From Martinezella lusitana (GTDB lineage Bacteria; Pseudomonadota; Alphaproteobacteria; Rhizobiales; Rhizobiaceae), in assembly GCF_010668395.1 (NCBI RefSeq), contig NZ_WUEY01000015.1:100174-164173 (forward strand): DNA of 64,000 bases. Reading direction: 5' to 3'. The first letter of the stretch is position 1. Each line of letters opens with the position of its first letter. The notes below the pieces were generated by a model. That model was not told the origin of the DNA. It saw only the letters and a list, made by a program, of their open reading frames with translations, and made no database searches. Made by a program: the position numbers and the translations under genes. Shown here piece after piece: positions 7,908-16,213 of the stretch.

Positions 7908-9107
7908 ATGGATAATATCAAGAAGAGGGTGGTTCTCCACTTCCCTGGCTTCGAGCCGTTGGATGCCGCCGCGCATCGCGCTCGCTACGAGCGTTCGGCT
8001 CGCCAGAGCGCTGCCGTGTGGGATTTTTCCGCCTCGATCGAGGAATTGAAGAATTTCGGACGGGCACCCTATTTCGACGTCACCGCGACGGGTGCCGACT
8101 GGCAAACGCAGAGCCGCGTTCATATCGTCGATCACAACGATCTGGTGGCTGTGCTGAACGGCAGGCCATTCTTTACGCGATTGCTGCATGGTTATCTTGC
8201 GGCTGCAAAAGTTGCTTTCACCGGCGGGATGGTCGGCTATTTCCGCCATGCCTGGCGTTTCGGCCTGTTCTTCATCTTTCCGTTTCTGCTGATGCTTGCG
8301 GGGTTTCTCGCCAGCCTTTTGATCGCATTCACGCCCAACATCCTCGGGTTGCCGGCCTGGAGCCATATCGGCAGCATTGCCCTGGCCGTCGCTTTCTTCG
8401 TTTATGTCTTTCTGCCGCAGGCTGAAAAGCTGCACACTCTGCATCTCTTTTCCGACTGGGAGATGGCCGTGGCGATGGCGGGGCTGAACGGGCTTGGCGC
8501 CGAGCAATGGCTGGAGGCGAGCGCAATCAGCGTGCGTCAGGCGCTGGATGAGCCCGATATCGACGAGTTCGTCATTTCCTCGCACAGCATGGGTTCGTCC
8601 GTCGCGACCCATGTGCTCGGCCTGCTGCTCGAACGCGAGCCGGACCTGCTGCAGGGCAGGCGCGTGGTGTTCACGACGCTTGGAAGCGCCATCCTGCAAT
8701 GCGCGCTCATGCGGTCGGCATCCGTGCTGCGCTCACGCGTGGGGTTGATCGCGCGCTGCAAGGAAATCTTCTGGCTCGACGTTCACTGTCTGACCGACGC
8801 TATTCATTTCTACAAGGCGAAGGTTGCCGCCGTTTGCGGCCATGAGGATGCCGAGCAGGCCTCCATCCTGTATGTGCGCTTCAAGCAGATGCTGTCGGCA
8901 AAGCACTATGCCAAGATCAAGCGCGACTTCCTGCGGGTTCACCGGCAATATGTGCTCGGTCCGGACGTGAAGGCATTCTTCGATTTCACGCTGATGACGG
9001 CTGGTCCGCTGCCGGCCTCGCTTTTCGCCGAATTCTCGCCGAAGAAACTGCCGGAGCTGACATTCAACTCCGGCGAGGAAGCGCAGGCGCTCTCAATCGG
9101 GCGCTGA
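7908..9107 (+). CDS. Membrane protein with alpha/beta-hydrolase-like nucleophile motif, unknown function
   Basis: The 399-residue product has a soluble N-terminal region starting KKRVVLHFPGFEPLD, then a hydrophobic block (about residues 105-180) with two or three membrane helices, and a C-terminal soluble part. SHSMGS (about residues 223-228) fits the G/S-x-S-x-G nucleophile elbow of serine hydrolases. The HFPGFEPL segment could be the oxyanion strand, and LDVHCLTDAIHFY may supply acid and histidine, but these are guesses. An in-frame ATG at 7827 would add 27 residues of poor character, so 7908 is preferred. Its 3' end overlaps the end of bolA by 15 bases. The natural substrate and role are unknown. 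Confidence 0.65.
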   Translation: MDNIKKRVVLHFPGFEPLDAAAHRARYERSARQSAAVWDFSASIEELKNFGRAPYFDVTATGADWQTQSRVHIVDHNDLVAVLNGRPFFTRLLHGYLAAAKVAFTGGMVGYFRHAWRFGLFFIFPFLLMLAGFLASLLIAFTPNILGLPAWSHIGSIALAVAFFVYVFLPQAEKLHTLHLFSDWEMAVAMAGLNGLGAEQWLEASAISVRQALDEPDIDEFVISSHSMGSSVATHVLGLLLEREPDLLQGRRVVFTTLGSAILQCALMRSASVLRSRVGLIARCKEIFWLDVHCLTDAIHFYKAKVAAVCGHEDAEQASILYVRFKQMLSAKHYAKIKRDFLRVHRQYVLGPDVKAFFDFTLMTAGPLPASLFAEFSPKKLPELTFNSGEEAQALSIGR

Positions 9108-9326
9108 AGTCTGCAGCGCAAGGGCGTGCAGCACGCCGCCCATGTTGCCCTTCAGGGCATCGTAGACCATCTGGTGCTGCTGCACGCGGCTCTTGCCGCG
9201 GAAGGCTTCCGCGACAACTTCGGCGGCATAGTGATCGCCATCCCCGGCCAGGTCGCGAATCGTCACCTTGGCTCCTGGAATGCCGGCCTTGATCATGTCT
9301 TCGATATCGCCGGGGTTCATGGGCAT
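9093..9326 (-). CDS. bolA: BolA family protein
   Basis: This 77-residue protein is a short BolA-like factor that binds CGFS glutaredoxins through a shared [2Fe-2S] cluster and helps iron sensing or Fe-S trafficking. The class II KH-like fold is suggested by the I-K-A-G-I-P-G-A-K-V start, the central GDGDHY...VVAEAFRGKSRVQQHQ segment and the conserved HALALQT near the end. It lies 17 bases downstream of purL on the same strand and is probably co-transcribed with it. Its expected partner grxD lies 2.1 kb further along. The tail overlaps the opposite-strand hydrolase gene. Confidence 0.9.
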   Translation of the reverse strand: MPMNPGDIEDMIKAGIPGAKVTIRDLAGDGDHYAAEVVAEAFRGKSRVQQHQMVYDALKGNMGGVLHALALQTSAPD

Positions 9327-9343
9327 GAGTGGTGTACCTCGAT

Positions 9344-11575
9344 CTATTCAGCGGCAGCGAGCGCGCTGCCATCCATAAAGGCAGGAAACCACGATTCATG
9401 CGCCTCGCGCAACTGCTCAACCGAAAGCGTTAACAGGCCATCGATGGCCAGCGCATTGCCGCCGACTGTACCGAGGCGGCGGAAGGGCACGCCGGCGCTT
9501 TCCGCATTGATGCAGACGAAATCCGCGAGATCGGCAGGTACGGCGATGACGTAACGGGCCTGATCCTCGCCGAAAAGGGCGGCATGGGACAGGGTCTTGC
9601 ATTCGGCGAGATCGATGCGCAGCCCCTTGCCCGAAGCGATCGCCATTTCCGCGAGTGCCAGTGCAAGACCACCGGACGAGATGTCATGGCAGGCCGTGAC
9701 CTGGCCGTTGCGGATGGCCGAGCGGATGAAATCGCCGTTGCGGCGTTCGGCGAAGAGATCGACTTCCGGAGCCGGGCCATCGGTCGAGCCGAGAATATCG
9801 CGGAGATAGATCGAAGAGCCGAGATGGCTGCCATCAAGGCCGATCATCAGCACATGATCGCCTTCGGAGGCGGAGCCGATGCGTGCCATCGTCTTCCAAT
9901 CCGGCAGCAGACCGACGCCGGCGATGGTGGGGGTCGGCAGGATCGCGACGCCATTGGTTTCGTTGTAGAGCGAGACGTTGCCCGAAACGATGGGGAAATC
10001 CAGCGCTCGGCAAGCTTCGCCGATGCCTTTGATCGCGCCGACGAACTGGCCCATGATTTCAGGCTTTTCCGGATTGCCGAAGTTCAGGTTGTCGGTCGCA
10101 GCCAAGGGCTCGGCGCCCGTCGCGGTAATGTTGCGCCAGCATTCGGCGACGGCCTGCTTGCCGCCTTCGAACGGATCGGCTTCGACATAGCGCGGGGTGA
10201 CATCGGACGAGAAGGCCAGCGCCTTGGTGGGATGCCCCTCGACGCGGACGACGCCGGCATCGCCGCCGGGAAGCTGCAGCGAATTGCCCTGGATCAGGGT
10301 GTCGTACTGCTCGTAGACCCAGCGGCGGCTGGACTGGTTCGCGGAACCGACCAGCTTCAGCAGCGTCTGGCCATAATCTTCCGGAGCTGCGACCAGTTCG
10401 GCCGGCAGAGCGGCGCGCTTGTCGGATTCGCGCCACGGGCGGTCATATTCGGGAGCCTGATCACCGAGATCCTTGATCGGCAGGTTGGCGACTTCCTCGC
10501 CCTGATGGATGACGCGGAAGCGCAGGTCGTCCGTCGTCTTGCCGACGATGGCGAAATCCAGTCCCCATTTGACGAAGATCGCCTTGGCGACGGCTTCCTT
10601 TTCCGGCTGCAGCACCATGAGCATGCGCTCCTGGCTTTCCGACAGCATCATTTCATAGGCTGTCATCTGCTCTTCGCGCACCGGCACCTTGTCGAGGTCG
10701 AGCTCGATGCCGAGGTCGCCCTTGGCGCCCATTTCGACGGCGGAGCAGGTGAGGCCGGCCGCACCCATGTCCTGGATGGCGATGACGGCGCCTGTCTGCA
10801 TCAGCTCAAGGCAGGCTTCCAGCAGGCACTTTTCGGTGAAGGGGTCACCGACCTGAACCGTCGGGCGCTTTTCCTCGATCGATTCATCGAACTCGGCGGA
10901 GGCCATGGTTGCGCCGCCGACACCGTCGCGGCCGGTCTTGGCGCCGAGGTAGACGACGGGCAGGCCGACGCCCTTGGCCTCGGACAGGAAAATGGCGTTG
11001 GACTTGGCAAGGCCGGCCGCAAAGGCGTTGACCAGGATGTTGCCGTTGTAGCGTGCATCGAACTCGACTTCGCCACCGACTGTCGGTACGCCGAAGGAAT
11101 TGCCATAGCCGCCGACGCCGGCAACGACGCCGGACACGAGATGCCGGGTCTTCGGATGGTCGGGCTCACCGAAACGCAGAGCGTTCATGGCAGCGACCGG
11201 GCGCGCGCCCATGGTGAAGACGTCGCGCAGGATGCCGCCGACGCCGGTCGCAGCACCCTGATAGGGTTCGATGTAGGATGGATGGTTGTGGCTCTCCATC
11301 TTGAAGACGACGCAGTCGCCATCGTCGATGTCGACGACGCCGGCATTTTCGCCAGGCCCCTGGATGACGCGCGGCCCCTTGGTGGGCAGGGTGCGAAGCC
11401 ACTTCTTGGAGGACTTGTACGAGCAATGCTCGTTCCACATGGCCGAAAAGATGCCGAGTTCGGTGAAGGAAGGCTCGCGGCCGATCAGATCCAGAATGCG
11501 CTGATATTCATCCGGCTTCAGGCCGTGGGAGGCAATCAGTTCGGGGGTGATCTGGATCGAATTGGAAATGGTCAT
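9344..11575 (-). CDS. purL: Phosphoribosylformylglycinamidine synthase subunit PurL (small type)
   Basis: This 743-residue ATP-dependent amidoligase converts FGAR to FGAM, the fourth step of de novo purine synthesis. It works as the PurL component of the three-part PurL-PurQ-PurS complex, in which PurQ supplies ammonia. Length and domain order fit the short alphaproteobacterial/Bacillus type rather than the 1300-residue E. coli enzyme. The conserved NEHCSYKSSK segment (about residue 48), the KMESHNHPS motif and the GVGGILRD loop are visible. purQ and purS lie 4 kb upstream on the same strand but are separated from purL by several unrelated genes. bolA follows immediately. Confidence 0.96.
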   Translation of the reverse strand: MTISNSIQITPELIASHGLKPDEYQRILDLIGREPSFTELGIFSAMWNEHCSYKSSKKWLRTLPTKGPRVIQGPGENAGVVDIDDGDCVVFKMESHNHPSYIEPYQGAATGVGGILRDVFTMGARPVAAMNALRFGEPDHPKTRHLVSGVVAGVGGYGNSFGVPTVGGEVEFDARYNGNILVNAFAAGLAKSNAIFLSEAKGVGLPVVYLGAKTGRDGVGGATMASAEFDESIEEKRPTVQVGDPFTEKCLLEACLELMQTGAVIAIQDMGAAGLTCSAVEMGAKGDLGIELDLDKVPVREEQMTAYEMMLSESQERMLMVLQPEKEAVAKAIFVKWGLDFAIVGKTTDDLRFRVIHQGEEVANLPIKDLGDQAPEYDRPWRESDKRAALPAELVAAPEDYGQTLLKLVGSANQSSRRWVYEQYDTLIQGNSLQLPGGDAGVVRVEGHPTKALAFSSDVTPRYVEADPFEGGKQAVAECWRNITATGAEPLAATDNLNFGNPEKPEIMGQFVGAIKGIGEACRALDFPIVSGNVSLYNETNGVAILPTPTIAGVGLLPDWKTMARIGSASEGDHVLMIGLDGSHLGSSIYLRDILGSTDGPAPEVDLFAERRNGDFIRSAIRNGQVTACHDISSGGLALALAEMAIASGKGLRIDLAECKTLSHAALFGEDQARYVIAVPADLADFVCINAESAGVPFRRLGTVGGNALAIDGLLTLSVEQLREAHESWFPAFMDGSALAAAE

Positions 11576-11666
11576 GGGCGCTCGAGGGTCCTTGCCTGTA
11601 AAGGGTTTGAAAGCCGGTCAGGGGATCGGGGTCTCTTTAGCGCAAGTCTCCCTGTCGTGCGACAGG

Positions 11667-11694
11667 AAAATCACCGGCGTTCACAAGACGCCGG
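11667..11694 (-). terminator. Probable intrinsic terminator after the PagL-like gene
   Basis: Read on the minus strand, a perfect 7-base-pair stem (CCGGCGT with ACGCCGG, 11674-11694) is followed closely by a TTTT run at 11667-11670. It lies 54 bases past the stop of the PagL-like gene. A second short hairpin (CCTGTCG/CGACAGG) follows at 11651-11666. The T run is short, so termination efficiency is uncertain. Confidence 0.45.
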
Positions 11695-11747
11695 CCGTCA
11701 GGATGCACGAACTGCGGATACGGCCATTTGCGGCCGCGCCGCGCGCG

Positions 11748-12362
11748 TCAGAATTTGTAGCCGACCATGACACCCGCCCGCGTCATGCCGCCATTGGGGC
11801 CGTCGCAAAGATTGGCATGCGATGCATGGGCAATCTGCGCCATCACGTTCCAATGGTTGTCGAAATTGTAGCCGATGCCGGCATATTCGTGGAAGAGGAG
11901 GCGACAGCCGAGCATCGGGCCGTGATCCTGCCAGTCGTTGAGATTGCCGCTGTGGACCGTTCCGCCGAAGCCGACTTCCGTGAAGATGCCGTTGCTGTGC
12001 GTCAGCGTCCACGAAAGGCCGCCATAGACCTGCGTGGCGGAGCCTGCGGTGCCGATCGACGTTCCGACGTGAATACGTGGATGGGCGAGCTGATCCTTCC
12101 AGTCGGCGGTCGGATTGTAACCGAATGGATTGAAGAGCACCTGTACGTCCGGAAAGACACCCTTCTCGTGATCGTAACCGTTCTGAATGGAGCCGCTTGC
12201 TCCAAAACGCAATTCATCGAAGACCTTGGCGTCGGAGGCCACGGCAACCTTGTCCGCGGCGGTCGCGACGGATTGCCCTGCGATGAATATGGAACTGACT
12301 GCCAGAAAACTCGTAACGAAACGCTTGCTCAAATGACCTGCAAAAATGCTACCAGTAGCCAT
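11748..12362 (-). CDS. Acyloxyacyl hydrolase / lipid A 3-O-deacylase (PagL-like)
   Basis: This 204-residue outer-membrane protein probably removes the 3-O-linked acyl chain from lipid A. A signal peptide spans about residues 1-36 and ends near VATAADK. The mature part is built of alternating hydrophobic and polar strands, as in an 8-stranded beta barrel, and ends in a phenylalanine (GYKF), the usual outer-membrane sorting end. The HAS triplet in QIAHASHANLCDG matches the catalytic His-x-Ser of PagL. The ATG is preceded by GGGGGAG. No lipid A pathway gene is adjacent. Loss of a lipid A acyl chain is known in Rhizobium; assigning this gene to it is an inference. Confidence 0.78.
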   Translation of the reverse strand: MATGSIFAGHLSKRFVTSFLAVSSIFIAGQSVATAADKVAVASDAKVFDELRFGASGSIQNGYDHEKGVFPDVQVLFNPFGYNPTADWKDQLAHPRIHVGTSIGTAGSATQVYGGLSWTLTHSNGIFTEVGFGGTVHSGNLNDWQDHGPMLGCRLLFHEYAGIGYNFDNHWNVMAQIAHASHANLCDGPNGGMTRAGVMVGYKF

Positions 12363-12482
12363 GCACTCCCCCTGGTATGGCGGGCGAATCTCCTCCTATT
12401 GATAGAATGGCAAACTGCCGGGAGTCGAGACGGCCCAAACGGAATTTAAGGGGGTAACTCTCGATAAATCGGGGGGGCTTGC

Positions 12483-13901
12483 TTAAATGTGACTATCGTA
12501 TCCCGACGAGCCGTTTTCGAGCAAATGACGCAGGGTCATGAAGCCCGCCGCGACGTCTTCCCGGCGCGGTGGAGACGAGAAAGCGACGCGCACGCGATGG
12601 TAGACTTTCTCGATACGGGCCGCCTTGAACTCATCCTCGTCATCGATCAGCACACCCTCCGTCAGGGCGGCATTCTTGAACGTACCGGACAGCCAGGGCT
12701 CCGGCAGCTTCAGCCACAGGAACGGCAGATGCGGATGCGAGTTGAACTCGAAGCCCGACAATGCCTCTCGGGCCAATTGCTCGCGGGCCTTGATTTCCTC
12801 GACGGATTTGCGGCGCAGTTCGAGCGCATGGCCACCCAGCACGAGCCGGGCGCAGGTTTCGGCCAGAATGAAGGGCAGGCCGCCCGTCGTCATCTTGTGG
12901 GTGACCTTGATGCGCTGGGCGAAATGGGGCGGGCAGGCGACCCAGCCGCCGCGTACGCCCGCCGTCACGGACTTCGACAGGCTGCTGACGACGAAGGTCC
13001 GTTCCGGCGCGATGGCGGCCATGAGCGGGTTCTGGTCGCCGGTCATGCCGCCGTAGAGATCGTCCTCGATCAGCCAGACGCTGTGCCGGCGCGCGATGGC
13101 GGCGATCGCCCGGCGTCGTGATTCCGGCATTGTCACCAGCGTGGGATTGTGTGCCGTCGGCATCAGGAAGGCGAGGCGCGGATGCTGCTGCTGGCAGAGC
13201 CGCTCGAAATCCTCCGGGATCATGCCGTGCTCATCCGAATCCACCAGGATCGAGCGGCGTCCGAGGAGGCGCGCGGCACGGCTGATCTGCGTATAGGTGA
13301 GGTTCTCGAAGACGATCTTGTCGCCCGGCGAGGTGACGGCCGATATGACGGCGATGGCGCCGGCATGGGCGCCGAGCGTCGGCACGATTGTATCGATTGC
13401 CGGCTGCCAGCCGTTCCGGGCAAGCCAGATCTGTCCGGCCTGAAACCAGCTTGCCGGGAAATTCCGGGAGTAGGAGGAAATCTCCGTCTGATGCTCACTG
13501 CTGATGTCGGCGAAGAGCCTGCCGATGATTTCGCCCTGGCCGATATCGGGGGCGGCGGTCGTGTCGAAGCGGATCTTGGCGTCCGGCGTATTCAGCCCGC
13601 GGGTGCCGGCAAGCGCCTGCGTGATCGGATCGACGAGCTCGATCTGTTTGCCGTTCAGGCGCTCCAGCACGTAGGTGCCCCGGCCGACTTCGCCGGCCAC
13701 GAGGCCCCGTTCGTGCACGAGGGCATAGGCCCTGCTGACCGTGCCTATGGTGACGCCGATATCGTAGGCAAGATTGCGCTGCGGCGGCAGCTTAGTGCCC
13801 GGCGGCAGAACGCCGTGCGTAATCGCGTTCTCGATGCTGTCGGCAACACGGATGTAGACCGGACCAGTCCCGCTGGAAATGTCAGGAAGCCAATTTGTCA
13901 T
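12483..13901 (-). CDS. MocR/GabR-type transcriptional regulator with aminotransferase domain
   Basis: The 472-residue protein fuses an N-terminal GntR-type winged helix-turn-helix (about residues 12-78, with LPPGTKLPPQRNLA and TVSRAYALV) to a fold-type I PLP-dependent aminotransferase-like domain. The likely PLP lysine is in SSLSKSVTAGVRGG, about residue 302. Such regulators bind PLP or its amino acid adducts and control divergently transcribed genes. The divergent neighbour is a DUF1127 gene, which is not an obvious metabolic target. Two inverted repeats lie over and beside its start codon, suggesting self-control. Which amino acid or vitamin it senses is not visible. Confidence 0.87.
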   Translation of the reverse strand: MTNWLPDISSGTGPVYIRVADSIENAITHGVLPPGTKLPPQRNLAYDIGVTIGTVSRAYALVHERGLVAGEVGRGTYVLERLNGKQIELVDPITQALAGTRGLNTPDAKIRFDTTAAPDIGQGEIIGRLFADISSEHQTEISSYSRNFPASWFQAGQIWLARNGWQPAIDTIVPTLGAHAGAIAVISAVTSPGDKIVFENLTYTQISRAARLLGRRSILVDSDEHGMIPEDFERLCQQQHPRLAFLMPTAHNPTLVTMPESRRRAIAAIARRHSVWLIEDDLYGGMTGDQNPLMAAIAPERTFVVSSLSKSVTAGVRGGWVACPPHFAQRIKVTHKMTTGGLPFILAETCARLVLGGHALELRRKSVEEIKAREQLAREALSGFEFNSHPHLPFLWLKLPEPWLSGTFKNAALTEGVLIDDEDEFKAARIEKVYHRVRVAFSSPPRREDVAAGFMTLRHLLENGSSGYDSHI

Positions 13902-13909
13902 AATGACAA
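13895..13909. promoter_or_regulatory. Inverted repeat overlapping the MocR-type regulator start
   Basis: TTGTCA-N3-TGACAA forms a 15-base palindrome that contains the regulator's start codon (minus strand, 13901-13899). Another TTGTCA half site lies at 13982-13987, just before the DUF1127 start. The placement suits an autoregulatory operator, but the palindrome is short and protein binding is unproven. Confidence 0.35.
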
Positions 13910-13930
13910 TTTCCTAGATTGTCTCCCTCC

Positions 13931-13952
13931 TTGAGTCAAGTCTATGACTCAA
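13931..13952. promoter_or_regulatory. Inverted repeat between the MocR-type regulator and the DUF1127 gene
   Basis: TTGAGTCA-N6-TGACTCAA has perfect 8-base arms and sits in the middle of the 99-base divergent intergenic region. This is the position expected of an operator controlling both genes. It is the strongest symmetric element in the gap. Confidence 0.45.
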
Positions 13953-14000
13953 TTTGTATCGTTTGGCTCGGTACATCAAAATTGTCACCATCATGCGAGA

Positions 14001-14252
14001 ATGAAAATGAGTACAATAGATGCAATCTGTTCGGCCGATGTGCAGGAATCCTGCTCGGCTGATATCGCAAAGGGGGCGGCGCAGCCAAGGCCGCATCCGA
14101 TGCGTCGGCTTTGGGCCTTCTATTTGCGTTGGCTGGAGAAGCGCGAAAGCCGGTGGGTACTGCGCGAGCTGACGGACGATCAGCTGCGCGATATCGGCCT
14201 GACGCGCCGCGAGGCGGCAACGGAAGCGAAGAAGTCGTTCTTCTGGGATTGA
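14001..14252 (+). CDS. DUF1127 domain-containing small protein
   Basis: The product is about 83 residues. The C-terminal half carries the DUF1127 (YjiS-like) signature: an aromatic/basic helix (LWAFYLRWLEKRESRW) followed by LRELTDDQLRDIGLTRREA. Short arginine-rich DUF1127 proteins are abundant in rhizobia, and some have been shown to bind RNA or to affect phosphate, carbon and stress responses. ATGs at 14001 and 14007 are both possible; an upstream in-frame ATG at 13944 would run through the inverted-repeat region and is unlikely. The gene is divergent from the MocR-type regulator. The cysteine-bearing N terminus before the domain is not typical of the shortest members. Confidence 0.75.
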   Translation: MKMSTIDAICSADVQESCSADIAKGAAQPRPHPMRRLWAFYLRWLEKRESRWVLRELTDDQLRDIGLTRREAATEAKKSFFWD

Positions 14253-14299
14253 GCGCGGTGGACGCAGTCCTGCGCGCGGCGTGCGGCCTTCGGGATGGC

Positions 14300-14833
14300 T
14301 TACGTTAGATCCAGAACCGAATGAACGAAGTCCACCCGTTCCCCGACGCCGATTTTCGGCAGGATGTGAACCTCGTAGCCGAGGGCCGGATAGGTGGTGC
14401 GCAGCCGTTCATATTCCGCAACCGCCGCCGAAAAATCGTGCCGTCGCTCGTGGTCGCCGACATATATTTCCGGCCATGGCGGCGTCAGGAAGACATGGCT
14501 GTTGTAGCGATGCGATTGGCCGAGCGAAGCCAGGACTTGCTCGCCCGTCAGATGCTCGATCGCCGATGCCGCATCGATCAATCCCCTGTCGAAAAAGACC
14601 GTGCCGGAAGTTGCCTTCGCTTTCTCGCGATCGGCCAGCGACATGGCGATTGCCCGGCGCGCGAACGCCGGTGCGTCGACCCATGGCAAGGCGGAGCCGT
14701 CGCCTTCCAGTTCCTCGATGACGATGCGCCGCCCCGGCTCCTCGACAGTGGAGTGACCACGGCGCTTGAGCGCTTCCAGCAATGTGGATTTGCCGCCGCC
14801 GGAGCAGCCTGAAAGAATGACAAATCTGTCCAT
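14300..14833 (-). CDS. Small P-loop ATPase/kinase-like protein
   Basis: The 177-residue protein opens with a strand and Walker A motif, GCSGGGKSTLLEAL (about residues 9-22), and has FFDRG near residue 81 as a probable Walker B-like element. Conserved surroundings such as EEPGRRIVIEE, ALPWVDAPAFARRAI and LTPPWPEIYVGDHERRHDF match a widespread family of predicted AAA-type ATPases (AAA_28-like) whose members resemble nucleotide or small-molecule kinases. The start at 14833 gives the usual short N terminus before the P-loop. No neighbour suggests a substrate. It sits between unrelated minus-strand genes. Confidence 0.72.
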   Translation of the reverse strand: MDRFVILSGCSGGGKSTLLEALKRRGHSTVEEPGRRIVIEELEGDGSALPWVDAPAFARRAIAMSLADREKAKATSGTVFFDRGLIDAASAIEHLTGEQVLASLGQSHRYNSHVFLTPPWPEIYVGDHERRHDFSAAVAEYERLRTTYPALGYEVHILPKIGVGERVDFVHSVLDLT

Positions 14834-14907
14834 GACAACGATCCCTGATGTTGAGGGCAGGTCATGCGTCGGTAGCTGGTTTGCCGCTGAGGCGGAAGGC
14901 CTCAGGC

Positions 14908-15315
14908 CTAGCTGCAGTTCTTGGAGCCCGCGGCCCAGCGGTTGACGTCGCCCGTGATGCGGCCGCCGGAGGCGCCGCCCATCATCGGACCGAAGGCCTG
15001 CAGCTGCGCGGGATTGCCTTCCGCCTGCACAACGAGCGACGGCCTGCCGGTCGGATGTTTCTTGTCGACCACGAGGATGCGCGGACGACCGGTGAAGGAG
15101 TTGAGCTCCGGAGAGAGCTGATAGCCGGAGAAGGCCGGATCGGACGACTTGAACCAGCAGGCGCTGGCATTGAGCATGACGCGCTCCATCGTCGACAGGG
15201 CGCTGTGATCGGTCGCATTGATGCTCGGCGGACGCGGGCCGCACGAGGTCACCAGCAGCCCGAGCATCGCGATGGCAGCGGCGGAGTAAAATCCTGTCAG
15301 GAGGCGAGGGCGCAT
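14908..15315 (-). CDS. Predicted lipoprotein, unknown function
   Basis: The 135-residue product has a hydrophobic signal sequence ending in a lipobox (LLVTSC, cysteine about residue 25), so it is probably lipid-anchored in the envelope. The mature part contains two further cysteines, one in ASACWFKSSDPAF and one near the C terminus (KNCS), which could form a disulfide in the periplasm. I recognise no domain. The ATG at 15315 is preceded by GGAAAGAG. It lies downstream of purQ on the same strand with a 123-base gap, and it is probably not functionally linked to purine synthesis. Confidence 0.65.
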   Translation of the reverse strand: MRPRLLTGFYSAAAIAMLGLLVTSCGPRPPSINATDHSALSTMERVMLNASACWFKSSDPAFSGYQLSPELNSFTGRPRILVVDKKHPTGRPSLVVQAEGNPAQLQAFGPMMGGASGGRITGDVNRWAAGSKNCS

Positions 15316-15438
15316 CAATCTCTTTCCAATGAGGCGGTTAAGGCTGTTCGGCCGAAGATCGCCGGATCGCTTTCCGGCGTCCTGCTGTTTTATGCAAAGA
15401 CGCCGATTTTATGGTTCCGATACCGGGGCAGCCTGTTA

Positions 15439-16110
15439 TCAGGCTGCGATCACGCCGAGCGCGGAGGCAAACAGCCCACGGCCATCGCTGCCGCCGTGAG
15501 CAGCCTCGATCAGATTTTCCGGGTGCGGCATCATGCCGAGCACATTGCCCTTGGCGTTCATCACGCCGGCGATGTCGTTGACCGAGCCGTTCGGGTTGGT
15601 GCCTTCGGCATAGCGGAAGACCACCTGGCCATTGTCCTCGATCGCCTTCAGCGTCTCGGCGTCGGCGAAATAATTGCCATCGTGATGCGCGACCGGGCTG
15701 CGGATGATCTGGCCCTTGGCGTAGGCAGCGGTGAAATCCGTCTCGGCGTTGACGACTTCAAGCTTTATTTCGCGGCAGACGAACTTGAGCGAGGCGTTGC
15801 GCATCAGCGCCCCGGGCAACATCCCCGCTTCCAGCAGGATCTGGAAACCGTTGCACACGCCGAGAACCTTGACGCCCTTGTCTGCCTTGTCCTTGATCGC
15901 CTGCATGATCGGCATGCGGGCGGCGATTGCGCCGCAACGCAGATAGTCGCCGTAGGAGAAGCCGCCGGGAATGACGATCAGATCGACATCCGGAATCTCG
16001 GTCTCGGTCTGCCACACGGTCACCGGCGCATGACCGGAAATCTTGGTCAGTGCCGCGATCATATCGCGATCGCGATTGAGGCCGGGGAGTTGGACGACTG
16101 CTGATTTCAT
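15439..16110 (-). CDS. purQ: Phosphoribosylformylglycinamidine synthase subunit PurQ
   Basis: This 223-residue class I glutamine amidotransferase supplies ammonia to PurL during FGAM formation. The nucleophilic cysteine sits in GVCNGFQIL (about residue 86-94). The GGFSYGDYLRCGAIAA motif near residue 50 is characteristic of PurQ, and the histidine of the triad is in MMPHPE near residue 196. The ATG at 16110 gives the usual MKSAVVQLPG start; a longer frame upstream is unsupported. It follows purS by about 100 bases on the same strand. Confidence 0.95.
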   Translation of the reverse strand: MKSAVVQLPGLNRDRDMIAALTKISGHAPVTVWQTETEIPDVDLIVIPGGFSYGDYLRCGAIAARMPIMQAIKDKADKGVKVLGVCNGFQILLEAGMLPGALMRNASLKFVCREIKLEVVNAETDFTAAYAKGQIIRSPVAHHDGNYFADAETLKAIEDNGQVVFRYAEGTNPNGSVNDIAGVMNAKGNVLGMMPHPENLIEAAHGGSDGRGLFASALGVIAA

Positions 16111-16213
16111 GATGCTGATCCCGCAACAGGCTAGGGGTAATCGCTGGAATATTCTTCGTGAGCCATACTCCATCGCCTCAGGCAAAGGAAGAACGGCTCG
16201 CGAAAGAGGACGA

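Noticed and set aside
9584..11770. Very long plus-strand open frame opposite purL
   Set aside because: It is a shadow of purL: high-GC codon bias on the minus strand leaves a long open frame, and the translated product has no recognisable motif or plausible composition.
15319..15438. Terminator after purQ
   Set aside because: A hairpin of CGCCGG and CCGGCG is present, but the sequence after it on the minus strand has no T run.
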